Origin: Ga0077555 sp031367895
GTDB taxonomy: Bacteria; Pseudomonadota; Alphaproteobacteria; Rhizobiales; Hyphomicrobiaceae
DNA length: 27,413 nucleotides
Reading direction: 5' to 3'
NCBI GenBank assembly: GCA_031367895.1
Contig: JANLQP010000160.1
Location: 1-27,413 of the forward strand
A program made the translations under genes and the position numbers. The stretch's first letter is position 1. Each line of letters opens with the position of its first letter. Under the pieces are notes generated by a model. It saw only the letters and a program-made list of their open reading frames with translations, was not told the DNA's origin and ran no database searches. This document shows, in pieces, positions 14,719 through 22,660 of the stretch.

Positions 14719-15957
14719 ATGGGCAAGGCAACAACATTAACTCTGCTTGTCATCTGCAGCGCAGCAGCGGGGTACGTTTGGCGCGTTCCCAATAGCGGAC
14801 AGGCATCAACCGAGAACCTCGCCACGCTCGTTCGGGTTGCGGCCGAAGGGACGCGAGCAATTGCACACGGACTTTCGCTCCGCTCGCATCGAGAACCGTC
14901 CCAAATAAATACGGCGATCGAGCCGGTTGCAGGAAGATCATTCGAGCCAGCCGATAGTATCGGGGCTCAACACCACCCAGACGCATTGACTAAGGCCCAC
15001 GATGAACGGGTTCGGCGACGACTGGCGAAGTCGATCCAGGTAGAGTTGAGGCGCGTCGGCTGTTTCGAGGGTGAGATCGACGGGCAATGGAGTACCGCAA
15101 CGCGGGTGGCAATGAAGGCGTTCACGGATCGCGTCAACGTAGGACTGCCTCTCGAAGGGCCGTACTACATTCTTCTCACCCTGCTTCAGGGCTATAAGAC
15201 AAAGGCCTGCGGGCACAGCTGCCCCTCCGGACAGTTGCAAATGGGCGATGGCAGTTGCGATCTGCAGATTGCAATTGCCCAGTCGGTCACTAATGGGGTG
15301 GGGGTCGATCAACGGGTTTTCACGCGAGACGCACAGCGTGGACCTGTGACCGACGGCACCGATCCCTCGCGCACGAACACAGTCGAGGTGCAGACGGCTC
15401 TCCGCGCGACAAAAACCGCTCCGCCCGACCAGCAACTCGATGCAGCTACGGCAAAGGCCCGTGCCCACGTCATCGGCTGGCTCCACAGGGTGCCCGTGTC
15501 GGAGAGACCGGTCGCCCCGCGAGCAACGGACGACCCAGGTCCACCAACTATTCCGCGAGTGCAGGGCGTTGCCAGAGACGCCAAGGCCGTGGTTGATCCC
15601 GAAAGTGCAATCGCCCATTTGCACCGCGGCATCGAGCACCGGCGAACGGGACAATTTGACTTGGCAATCGCCGAATACAATCGCGCGCTCGCGATCAATC
15701 CCAATCTTGCTGCCGCCTATAACGCTCGCTCGTGGGCCTATTTCAAGCATGGCAGGGCGGCAGATGGATTGGCCGACGCGGAGAAAGCGCTAAAGCTCAA
15801 CCCCGATGATCCCTCGAGCCTGGACACGCGCGGACACATTCTGGAGGCACTCGGGCGGAAACAAGAAGCGATCACGGATTTCCGCCGTGCACTTGTCAAG
15901 GACCCGAGCAGGAAACAGAGCAGTGATGCGTTGGACAGGCTCTTGGTCGGATTGTGA
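14719..15957 (+). CDS. Anchored protein with peptidoglycan-binding-like domain and C-terminal TPR repeats
   Basis: 412 residues. An N-terminal hydrophobic segment (LTLLVICSAAAGYVW, residues 7-21) implies export or anchoring in the inner membrane. Residues about 100-160 resemble a PG_binding_1-like module (IQVELRRVGCFEGEIDGQW then TRVAMKAF), followed by a Cys-containing stretch (CGHSCPSGQ) and a Pro/Thr-rich linker. Residues about 295-405 form three TPR repeats, best seen in RTGQFDLAIAEYNRALAINP and ADAEKALKLNPDDP. The start is ATG 14719 with GGAG six bases upstream (14709-14712); a GTG at 14707 lacks a well-spaced site. It probably forms an operon with the GH114-like gene 41 bases before it and shares that gene's lower GC. 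TPR proteins of this kind typically scaffold others; a role presenting the hydrolase at the cell wall is inference. Confidence 0.72.
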   Translation: MGKATTLTLLVICSAAAGYVWRVPNSGQASTENLATLVRVAAEGTRAIAHGLSLRSHREPSQINTAIEPVAGRSFEPADSIGAQHHPDALTKAHDERVRRRLAKSIQVELRRVGCFEGEIDGQWSTATRVAMKAFTDRVNVGLPLEGPYYILLTLLQGYKTKACGHSCPSGQLQMGDGSCDLQIAIAQSVTNGVGVDQRVFTRDAQRGPVTDGTDPSRTNTVEVQTALRATKTAPPDQQLDAATAKARAHVIGWLHRVPVSERPVAPRATDDPGPPTIPRVQGVARDAKAVVDPESAIAHLHRGIEHRRTGQFDLAIAEYNRALAINPNLAAAYNARSWAYFKHGRAADGLADAEKALKLNPDDPSSLDTRGHILEALGRKQEAITDFRRALVKDPSRKQSSDALDRLLVGL

Positions 15958-16278
15958 GGCGCTTGCGTCGCTCGGTCACTTCGCCGTTACGTGGTGCGGG
16001 CAATAGCGCTACTTAGTCACAACACGACAGTCCGGAGACGTCGGGAATCAGATGTCCCTTGAGATTCGATCGAAGCACGTTGGCAAGCGTCATCGGGCAT
16101 GATTTTGACCAGCACGACCCTCCGCACGGCAATGGTGCCGCTTGCAGGGGCGTGCAACCCGTGCAAGCTTGAACCTTGCGATAAGATCTGCCCACCAGCA
16201 ATAATCACGCCGCTGCTGGTGTGATTGTCGGGTGGCGGAAATGTCAGACAATGGCTGCGAGGGGTGATCTTGGCTTCA
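15958..16278. other. Intergenic region upstream of the TauD-type gene
   Basis: 321 bases without a recognised gene. It contains an 8-bp inverted repeat, CACCAGCA (16193-16200) with TGCTGGTG (16214-16221), about 60 bases before the dioxygenase ATG, which might be an operator or hairpin. I see no tRNA, no clear terminator for the TPR gene and no convincing promoter hexamers. Confidence 0.45.
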
Positions 16279-17151
16279 ATGGAAAACCGCGCCATCAATG
16301 GGTGTTTTGCCCAGGAGATCAGAGGTCTCGATTTATGGGCACCCCTCCCTGACGCCACCATATCCGCCTTGTGTGAGATTTGGGCTAAGTCCGGTGTTCT
16401 GCTCTTTCGTCGGCAAGCCATCTCCGAGGAGGAACTCGTCGCATTCTCCGCCCGGCTCGGCAAACCTGAGATCATTGTGCGGACCGACTGGCAATCTCAG
16501 AACCGGCCCGAGGTAATCCAGATCTCGAACATGAAAAGCCAGTCAGGCCAGTCAATCGGGGGGCTCGGAGCTGGCGAACTCGATTGGCACTCGGACCAAT
16601 CCTACGTGGCTACCCCGGCGACCGGTGCCGTGCTCTATATGGTCGAAATGCCGAAGGACGGTGGGCGGACATATTGGGCAAATCTGCAGCTCGCCTATGC
16701 GGCGCTGCCCGAGGCAACCAAACAGCGCATCGAAGGACGTCGTGCGGTTTTCGACTATCTGAAACGCCAGGCAACCTATGACAACGAGAAACCGATGTCC
16801 GCGGAACTGCGTCGCAGAACGCCGCCAGTCATGCATCCGCTGGTCAACGTCCATCCCGTGACCGGGGTTAAGTCGCTCTACCTCGACCCCTCAACGACTG
16901 TCGGAATCGATGGCATGAGCCCGGCAGAAGGCAAAGCATTGCTCGATGAACTGTCGGCCCATGCGACAGCTCCAGAGTTCGTCTATACGCACGAATGGCA
17001 AATCGGCGACGTCGTGCTTTGGGACAATGGATTCACGCTGCATCGCCGCGATCCCTTCGAGGCGCGTTTCAATCGGTTGTTGAAGCGCACAACGATGCGG
17101 CTCTCACCGGAGCGACACATCGTTCCAGCGTCCGAATTGGTCGCCGTTTAG
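16279..17151 (+). CDS. TauD/TfdA family Fe(II)/2-oxoglutarate-dependent dioxygenase
   Basis: A 290-residue dioxygenase that would couple oxidation of a small organic substrate to decarboxylation of 2-oxoglutarate. The iron triad is complete: His104 and Asp106 in LDWHSDQSY and His255 in GFTLHRRD. The 2-oxoglutarate-binding arginines are likely Arg266 and Arg270 in FNRLLKRTTMR. The lead-in EIRGLDLWAPL and VLLFRRQ are typical of the family. The frame is open to a TTG at 16225, but ATG 16279 matches the usual N-terminus; GTG 16264 is an alternative, and no ribosome site is well spaced for either. A 96-codon monooxygenase gene follows 27 bases later, so the two are probably co-transcribed. The substrate is unknown; there are no sulfonate transport genes next to it, so taurine is not implied. 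Confidence 0.9.
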   Translation: MENRAINGCFAQEIRGLDLWAPLPDATISALCEIWAKSGVLLFRRQAISEEELVAFSARLGKPEIIVRTDWQSQNRPEVIQISNMKSQSGQSIGGLGAGELDWHSDQSYVATPATGAVLYMVEMPKDGGRTYWANLQLAYAALPEATKQRIEGRRAVFDYLKRQATYDNEKPMSAELRRRTPPVMHPLVNVHPVTGVKSLYLDPSTTVGIDGMSPAEGKALLDELSAHATAPEFVYTHEWQIGDVVLWDNGFTLHRRDPFEARFNRLLKRTTMRLSPERHIVPASELVAV

Positions 17152-17178
17152 GCACGTTGCAATGGCAAGAGGACGTAC

Positions 17179-17469
17179 ATGAGCAAGATAGCGCTGATCG
17201 CCGAATTCGAGATCAAGTCCGAGCATCGAGAAGCTTTTCTGGCCCTGATGCGGACCCACGCCAAAGCCGCGCTCGACCATGAGCCAGGCTGTTTGCAGTT
17301 CGACGTGACCGTGCCACGCGACAACGCGAACCAGGTTTTTCTCTACGAGATCTACAAGGACGCGAAGGCGCTCGACGACCACATGAGTTCATCCGGCCTC
17401 GCCGCCACCCGCGAGACATACGCGCATATGATAGCGAAAAAGCGCGTGACGATCTGCCGGGTCGTCTGA
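17179..17469 (+). CDS. ABM-domain monooxygenase (quinol monooxygenase YgiN-like)
   Basis: A 96-residue single-domain protein of the antibiotic biosynthesis monooxygenase fold, a dimeric ferredoxin-like barrel. Typical features are the start IALIAEFEIKSEHREAFLALM, the HEPGCLQFDV segment, and FLYEIYKDAKALDDHMSSSG. Such enzymes oxidise quinols or aromatic compounds without cofactors, or simply bind small hydrophobic molecules. ATG 17179 has GAGG six bases upstream. It lies 27 bases after the TauD-type gene and may act on the same substrate pathway (inference). Confidence 0.88.
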   Translation: MSKIALIAEFEIKSEHREAFLALMRTHAKAALDHEPGCLQFDVTVPRDNANQVFLYEIYKDAKALDDHMSSSGLAATRETYAHMIAKKRVTICRVV

Positions 17470-17546
17470 AAACATGAGCAAGGACTTCACTGCCAGGGCG
17501 GCCTCACTGCTCGCGCATCGCATTCGTCCGTCACATCTTCAGCCTT

Positions 17547-17719
17547 CTACGCAGCCTCGACCATATCCGCCGCCTTCGCACCGGCCGTATTGCACGCCGA
17601 CAGGATCACCCAGCGGCGTCGAGCTTGAGGCAGGCGATCTTGCACGCCGACAGATAGCCGTCGTCCTCCGGCGTGGCGTTGTCGGGCGGCGTCAGGATCA
17701 GGATCCGCCACACGTTGAA
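17547..17719 (-). pseudogene. CHAT-domain protein remnant (frameshifted)
   Basis: Read on the minus strand, 17704 downward gives ILILTPPDNATPEDDGYL, then SACKIACLKLDA, then a frame break; the next frame continues WVILSACNTAGAKAADMV and stops at 17549-17547. This matches the core of CHAT (caspase-like) peptidase domains, where LTPP, DDGYL, LKLDADWVILSACNTA is a contiguous conserved block with the catalytic Cys. The break is explained by loss of one base: GCCGCTGGGTG where GCCGACTGGGTG is expected. The usual upstream region with the catalytic His and the downstream region are missing, so only about 55 codons survive. In this group CHAT domains are commonly fused to TPR repeats, and a TPR gene lies nearby on the other strand. 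Confidence 0.7.
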
Positions 17720-17823
17720 ATCATGAATTGAATTGCCGCAATCGCGCAGCGCCAATGCATCGATGGAGCGTTCGTTTTATGTCGATCCGCGCAATGCGGC
17801 GCTATGCGTCGCGCTTCGGTGGC

Positions 17824-17855
17824 CGTCGTGCCGTGGGCGCGCCTTCGGCACGACG
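17824..17855 (-). terminator. Predicted terminator of the RND operon
   Basis: CGTCGTGCCG (17824-17833) pairs exactly with CGGCACGACG (17846-17855), a 10-bp GC-rich stem with a 12-base loop. It lies 46 bases beyond the permease stop codon. No T-tract follows, so it may be a Rho-assisted or stability hairpin. Confidence 0.55.
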
Positions 17856-17901
17856 TCTTGGCGGAGGCAAGCTACACTTGGACGCAACCGCCCTTTGCGC
17901 C

Positions 17902-20900
17902 CTATGCCCGGCGCCAGGATGCGAGGCGCATCGAAAGGAAGCGGATTGCGACGTAGAAGACCGGCGTCAGGATCAGGCCGAACGCAGTTACGCCGAGCAT
18001 GCCGAAGAAGACGGCGGTGCCGAGCGACTGACGCATCTCGGCGCCCGCCCCCGTCGCCAGCATCAGCGGCACCACGCCGAGAATGAAGGCCATCGCCGTC
18101 ATCAGGATCGGGCGCAGGCGCAGCCGGCAGGCCTCGACCACGGCTTCGATCGGACCGAGCCCGGCGTTCTCCTCCTGCTGGCGGGCGAACTCGACGATCA
18201 GGATCGAGTTTTTGGCGGCAAGGCCGACCAGCACGACGAGTCCGATCTGCGTCAGGATATTGTTCTCCATGCCGCGCAGCATGACACCGGTCAGCGCCGA
18301 GAGCACGCTCATCGGCACGATCAGCAGGATCGCCATCGGCAGCGACCAGCTTTCGTACTGCGCCGACAACACCAGGAACACGAACAGCACCGACAGCAGC
18401 AGGATGAAAGCGCCTGTGTTGCCGATCAGCTTTTCCTGGAAGGCGAGTTCGGTCCACTCCGAGCCGACGCCTTGCGGGCTCAACTCGTGAGCAAGCTTTT
18501 CCATCAGCGCGATCGCCTGGCCGGAGGAGACGCCGGGCGCCGCCGCGCCTTGCAACGGCACCGAGGTGAACATGTTGAAGCGCTGTACGAGATCGGGGCC
18601 GGAGGCGTTCTTGATTTCGGCCAGTGAACCGAACGGCACCAGCGCGCCGGTCGACGAGCGCACCTTCAAGCGTGAAATGCTGTCGCGATCGAGGCGGAAC
18701 TGTTGGTCGGCCTGCGCGCGCACCTGATAGACGCGCCCGAACGTGTTGAAGTCGTTGACGTAGGAGGCGCCCAGATTGACCTGCAACGCGTCGAAGATCG
18801 AGGGGATCGGCACGTTCAACATGCGCGCCTTGATGCGGTCGATCTCGAGATAGACCTGCGGGCTGGACGCACTGAAGGTGGTGAAGACACCGAGGAGGCC
18901 GGGCGTCTCGCGGGCGCGACCCATGATCTCGCGGGCCGTTCCGAGCACGCGGCGCACGTCGGAGGATTCGCGGTCCTGCAACTGCAGCTTGAAGCCGCCA
19001 GCAGTGCCGAGACCGCGCACCGGTGGCGGCGGCAACGCGACGATGAACGCTTCCTCGATCACCGACAGCCGCTTGATGATGTCGCGCACGACGACGTCGA
19101 GCGTGAGGCCCTTCTCGGCGCGTTCGCGGAACGGCTGCAGGCGCGTGAAGATGGCACCGGCATTGGAGGCGTTCGTGAAGGTGGCACCGGAGAAGCCGGA
19201 GAACCCGACAGGGCTCCACACGCCCGGCGTCTGCAGCAGGATCTCGGTCGCGCGCAGCATCACGGCGTCGGTGCGCGCCAGCGAGGAGCCCTCCGGAAGC
19301 TGGATGACGACGATGCAATAACCCTGGTCGAGCTTCGGAATGAAGCCACGCGGCAACGTGGTGTTGAGCCAGACGGTTGCGCCGATCAGCAAACCGTAGA
19401 GCGACAGCATCGCGAACCTGTGCTGCACCACCAGGGCAACGGTGCGTGCATAGCCGTTGCTGATCGCGTCGAACATGCGATTGAAGCCGTTAGCGAAGCG
19501 ACGGCCGAGCCGCACCGGCCAGGACCCTGCTGCAGCATGCGCCGCGTCGTGCGGCTTCAACAGCAGGGCGGCGAGAGCTGGCGAAAGTGTAAGCGAGACC
19601 GCCGCCGAGATAATCGTCGAGACGGCGATGGTCAGCGCAAACTGGCGATAGAACTGGCCCGTGATGCCCGGAATGAATGCCGTCGGCACGAACACGGCGG
19701 ACAGCACGAGCGCGATCGCGATCACGGCGGTGCCGACCTCGTCCATGGTGACGTGGGCGGCCTCGGGAGCAGCCATGCCTTGCGCCATGTTGCGCTCGAC
19801 GTTCTCGATCACGACGATCGCGTCATCGACGACGATGCCGATCGCGAGCACCAGGCCGAACAGCGTCAGCGTGTTGATCGAGAAGCCGGCCGCCGACATG
19901 ACGGCCAGCGTGCCGATCAGTGATACAGGGATCGCGACGATCGGGATGATGGCGGTGCGCCAGGACTGCAGGAACAGCAGAATGACGAGCACGACGAGAA
20001 TGCAGGATTCGATCAGCGAGCGATAAACAGCGCTGACCGATTCCGCGATGAACTCGGTCGGGTTGAAGATGATGGCGTAGCCGAGGCCCGGCGGGAAATC
20101 GCCTTTCAGGCGTTCCATCGCAACGCGAATGTCGTTGGCGGCGGCAAGTGCATTGGTGCCCGGCCGCTGAAAGATCGCCAGCGCTACGGCTGGCTTGCCG
20201 TTGAGGTAGGAGTTCGTCACGTAATCGCGGGCGCCAAGCTCGATCCGGGCGATGTCCTGCACGCGGACGAGGCCACCGGTGGCGCCGGTCTTGACCACCA
20301 CCTGCTTGAACTGGTCGACGTTGTCGAAACGGCCTTGCGTCGTGACGTTCAGCTGAAACGGCACGTCTGAGGGCGTTGGCGGCGCCCCGAGTGTGCCGCC
20401 GGTGACCTGCACATTCTGGTCGCGCAGGGCGGTCACCACCTCGGTTGCCGAAATGCCGTAGGAGGCCAGCCGTTCCGGATCGAGCCAGATTCGCAGTGAA
20501 TATTCACGCTCGCCGAAGATCGTGACGTCGCCGACGCCGTTGAGACGCAGCAGCACGTCGCGCACGCGGATCCGCGAGTAGTTCGAGATGTAGAGCTGGT
20601 CGAGGCTGCTGTCGGGCGACAGCATGTGCACGACCATCATCAGGTCGGGCGAAGCCTTTCGGGTGGTGACGCCGAGACGGGCAACCTCCACCGGCAGGCG
20701 GGGCGAGGCCACCGCGACGCGGTTCTGGACGAGGACCTGGGCCTGGTTGAGATCGGTGCCGAGCCGGAACGTGATGGTCAGCGCCATGCTGCCGTCGCTC
20801 GACGAGTTCGACGACATGTAGAGCATGTCTTCGACGCCGTTGATTTCCTGCTCCAGAGGCGTAGCGACGGTGGCCGCAATCGTCTCGGCATCGGCGCCCG

Positions 20901-21054
20901 GATACTGCGCGCGCACGACGATGGTCGGCGGCACGATCTCGGGGTACTGCGAAACGGGGAGCGTCGTAAAGGCGATCAGCCCGACTAGCACGGTCAGCAG
21001 CGAGAGCACGCTCGCGAAAATCGGCCGGTCGACGAAGAAGTGCGCGAACCGCAT
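17902..21054 (-). CDS. RND efflux pump inner-membrane permease (HAE1 family, AcrB/MexF-like)
   Basis: A 1050-residue proton-driven drug and organic compound exporter, forming a trimer in the inner membrane. The N-terminus MRFAHFFVDRPIFASVLSLL is the canonical first membrane helix, followed by PVSQYPEIVPP and the porter domain. The proton relay is Asp410-Asp411 in AIGIVVDDAIVVIENVERN. A second membrane cluster near the C-terminus includes LIVEFARQQEE and FFGMLGVTAFGLILTPVFYVAIRF, and length is normal. ATG 21054 has AAGGAG seven bases upstream, inside the end of the adaptor gene; the gap between the two genes is four bases. No outer-membrane channel gene follows, so a TolC homologue encoded elsewhere is presumably used. 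Substrates cannot be predicted. Confidence 0.96.
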   Translation of the reverse strand: MRFAHFFVDRPIFASVLSLLTVLVGLIAFTTLPVSQYPEIVPPTIVVRAQYPGADAETIAATVATPLEQEINGVEDMLYMSSNSSSDGSMALTITFRLGTDLNQAQVLVQNRVAVASPRLPVEVARLGVTTRKASPDLMMVVHMLSPDSSLDQLYISNYSRIRVRDVLLRLNGVGDVTIFGEREYSLRIWLDPERLASYGISATEVVTALRDQNVQVTGGTLGAPPTPSDVPFQLNVTTQGRFDNVDQFKQVVVKTGATGGLVRVQDIARIELGARDYVTNSYLNGKPAVALAIFQRPGTNALAAANDIRVAMERLKGDFPPGLGYAIIFNPTEFIAESVSAVYRSLIESCILVVLVILLFLQSWRTAIIPIVAIPVSLIGTLAVMSAAGFSINTLTLFGLVLAIGIVVDDAIVVIENVERNMAQGMAAPEAAHVTMDEVGTAVIAIALVLSAVFVPTAFIPGITGQFYRQFALTIAVSTIISAAVSLTLSPALAALLLKPHDAAHAAAGSWPVRLGRRFANGFNRMFDAISNGYARTVALVVQHRFAMLSLYGLLIGATVWLNTTLPRGFIPKLDQGYCIVVIQLPEGSSLARTDAVMLRATEILLQTPGVWSPVGFSGFSGATFTNASNAGAIFTRLQPFRERAEKGLTLDVVVRDIIKRLSVIEEAFIVALPPPPVRGLGTAGGFKLQLQDRESSDVRRVLGTAREIMGRARETPGLLGVFTTFSASSPQVYLEIDRIKARMLNVPIPSIFDALQVNLGASYVNDFNTFGRVYQVRAQADQQFRLDRDSISRLKVRSSTGALVPFGSLAEIKNASGPDLVQRFNMFTSVPLQGAAAPGVSSGQAIALMEKLAHELSPQGVGSEWTELAFQEKLIGNTGAFILLLSVLFVFLVLSAQYESWSLPMAILLIVPMSVLSALTGVMLRGMENNILTQIGLVVLVGLAAKNSILIVEFARQQEENAGLGPIEAVVEACRLRLRPILMTAMAFILGVVPLMLATGAGAEMRQSLGTAVFFGMLGVTAFGLILTPVFYVAIRFLSMRLASWRRA

Positions 21055-21058
21055 GCAC

Positions 21059-22336
21059 CTACTCCTTCGCCAGCGGTTGGCCTGCGACCGGGGCCAGCGC
21101 CGTCACCTTGGGTGTAACCTTGGCGCCCGGACGCACACGCATCAGCCCGTTGACGATGATCTGCTCCTCGCCCGTGAGGCCGCTTTGCACCACGCGATAG
21201 CCGTCGATACGGGGGCCGAGCGTGACCGTCGTCGCCTTGGCGGTGTTTTCGGGCGTCAGCGTGTAGACGATGCGGCGGTCCTGGTCGGCGCCGATGGCCT
21301 CGTCGGGAATGAGAATGCCACGACGGGGCACGGCCGCGGGAATACGGATGCGGCCGAAGAGGCCGACCTGCAGAGCACCATTGGCATTGGCGACGACGGC
21401 GCGTGTCCGCAAGCTGCCGGTCGTTTCGTCCAACCGGTTGTCAATGAAATCGAGCGTGCCCGCGTGCTTGGCTTCCGTCTCGTCGGCGAGCGCGATCAGC
21501 ACATTGCGGGGCGGTACGGCCGACGGTCCCCCGGCCGCCGGAAACTGCAGCCGCATGGCCTGCAGCACCGAACGTTCATCGACATCGAAGTAGAAATGGA
21601 TCGGATCGACCGCCACGATCGTCGTCAACACGGTATCGTCCACCTTGACGAGATTGCCGATCGAGATGTTCTTGCGGCTGACGCGCCCTGCGAACGGTGC
21701 CCGGATCTCGGAATACTCGATGTCGAGCTTCGCGCGGCCGGCCGACGCTTGCGCGGCCTGCATGTCGGACTGCGCGATCTGCATATCCCGTTTGCGCTGA
21801 TCGGTGACAGTCTGGGCGATGACGCCGGTTTTAGTCAGCTGGTCGGCGCGCGCCATGTCGCGGACGGTGAAGTCGATGCGCGACTGCGCGTTCTTCATGG
21901 CGGCCATCGCCTGCTCGAGCGCGAACTTCGCTGGCCGCTGATCGATGGTGAACAGCTGGTCGCCTTTCTTGACGAGCGCACCGTCCTTGAAGTGGATGGC
22001 GTCGATATAGCCGGCGATCCGCGAGCGGATATCGACCTGATCGGACGCAACGAAACGGCCGGTGAACTCCTGCCACTCGATCACGTCCTTGACGATCGGC
22101 TTGGCGACACTCACCTGCGGTGGCGGCGGAGCGGTGGCGGCCGTCTGCGGGACGGCGGGCGCGAAATAGGCGCGGTTCGCGAGCCAGGCGGCCAACCCGA
22201 GACCAGCCAGCGCCAGCAGGAGCCACGGCTGCCGGGCGAAACCAGGGCGGATCTGCGTGCCCGATGGCGCGACCGGCCGTTGGCTGGCGTCCTGAGCCCG
22301 GGCCTCTGCCTTGATCGATGTCTCACGCTGTTGCAA
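21059..22336 (-). CDS. RND efflux periplasmic adaptor subunit (AcrA/MexE-like)
   Basis: A 425-residue membrane fusion protein linking the permease to an outer-membrane channel. An N-terminal cytoplasmic stretch is followed by one membrane helix (WLLLALAGLGLAAWLANRAYF, about residues 38-58); there is no lipobox. Next are the barrel-sandwich lipoyl half GYIDAIHFKDGALVKKGDQL, an alpha-hairpin (about 125-185), and the second half SEIRAPFAGRVSRKNISIGNLV. VDPIHFYFDVDE marks the beta-barrel. The start is a TTG at 22336-22334 with AGGGG seven bases upstream; there is no nearby in-frame ATG or GTG. It is the first gene of a two-gene operon with the permease. Family certain, start probable. Confidence 0.93.
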   Translation of the reverse strand: MQQRETSIKAEARAQDASQRPVAPSGTQIRPGFARQPWLLLALAGLGLAAWLANRAYFAPAVPQTAATAPPPPQVSVAKPIVKDVIEWQEFTGRFVASDQVDIRSRIAGYIDAIHFKDGALVKKGDQLFTIDQRPAKFALEQAMAAMKNAQSRIDFTVRDMARADQLTKTGVIAQTVTDQRKRDMQIAQSDMQAAQASAGRAKLDIEYSEIRAPFAGRVSRKNISIGNLVKVDDTVLTTIVAVDPIHFYFDVDERSVLQAMRLQFPAAGGPSAVPPRNVLIALADETEAKHAGTLDFIDNRLDETTGSLRTRAVVANANGALQVGLFGRIRIPAAVPRRGILIPDEAIGADQDRRIVYTLTPENTAKATTVTLGPRIDGYRVVQSGLTGEEQIIVNGLMRVRPGAKVTPKVTALAPVAGQPLAKE

Positions 22337-22407
22337 CGATCTACCCCTGGTAAGCGGCTTTCACTGCCGACGACGGCCGGAATGGCCGACATAACTCTAC
22401 AATCCCA

Positions 22408-22421
22408 CTTCCGGTCGGAAG
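22408..22421. promoter_or_regulatory. Candidate operator palindrome of the RND operon
   Basis: CTTCCG-GT-CGGAAG is a perfect 6-bp inverted repeat with a two-base centre. It lies just downstream of the predicted transcription start of the efflux operon, where a repressor of the TetR or MarR type would block transcription. No such regulator gene is adjacent. The binding protein is unknown. Confidence 0.45.
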
Positions 22422-22435
22422 GGTGATAGAAAACT

Positions 22436-22463
22436 ACAATATTCGGCCAGGCCCCCGCATCAA
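22436..22463 (-). promoter_or_regulatory. Predicted promoter of the RND efflux operon
   Basis: On the minus strand TTGATG (22463-22458) and TATTGT (22441-22436) are 16 bases apart. Transcription would start near 22428, giving a leader of about 90 bases before the TTG start of the adaptor. Hexamer match is moderate. Confidence 0.4.
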
Positions 22464-22660
22464 GTTCCCGTTAGCGTTAAAAGCAGCGTTCACAGCGCCT
22501 GGCGATCCCGGGACTGGCTGTGCATAACAGGCCGTGGCATGGGACCGGGCTTGAATACGTGGATAGCCGTGGATCGGCCGTGCATTGCCGTTGGCGACGG
22601 GTGCGATAGGCTGTGCCATCGCCACCGTCACGCAACCCAGCCTTCCGATGGAGTGCCGTC

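Larger units (their letters stand above)
17470..17901. other. Intergenic region with a decayed gene and a terminator
   Basis: 432 bases between the ABM gene (+) and the RND permease (-). It holds the remnant of a CHAT-domain gene on the minus strand (17547-17719) and a strong hairpin after the permease (17824-17855). The 14-base word TTGCACGCCGACAG occurs twice here, because the CHAT remnant encodes two similar Leu-Ser-Ala-Cys stretches. A plus-strand open frame from 17474 runs antisense to the remnant and is not considered real. Confidence 0.6.
22337..22660. other. Divergent intergenic region between efflux operon and hydrolase
   Basis: 324 bases with no gene. The half near the efflux genes is AT-richer and holds the predicted promoter and palindrome listed separately. 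The half near the hydrolase is GC-rich and shows no convincing hexamers for a plus-strand promoter. Confidence 0.5.

Noticed and set aside
16225..16278. TTG start for the TauD-type protein
   Set aside because: It would add 18 residues without similarity to the family, and no ribosome site precedes it.
17474..17731. 85-codon plus-strand gene directly after the ABM monooxygenase
   Set aside because: No ribosome site and no motif; it runs antisense to the CHAT remnant, which explains the sequence better.
17728..18627. Plus-strand open frame of about 300 codons near the end of the RND permease
   Set aside because: Mostly antisense to the permease C-terminus, rich in Gln/His/Arg/Asp with no known fold.
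18703..19923. 406-codon plus-strand open frame inside the RND permease
   Set aside because: Antisense to an intact permease with all key motifs; no recognisable domain.
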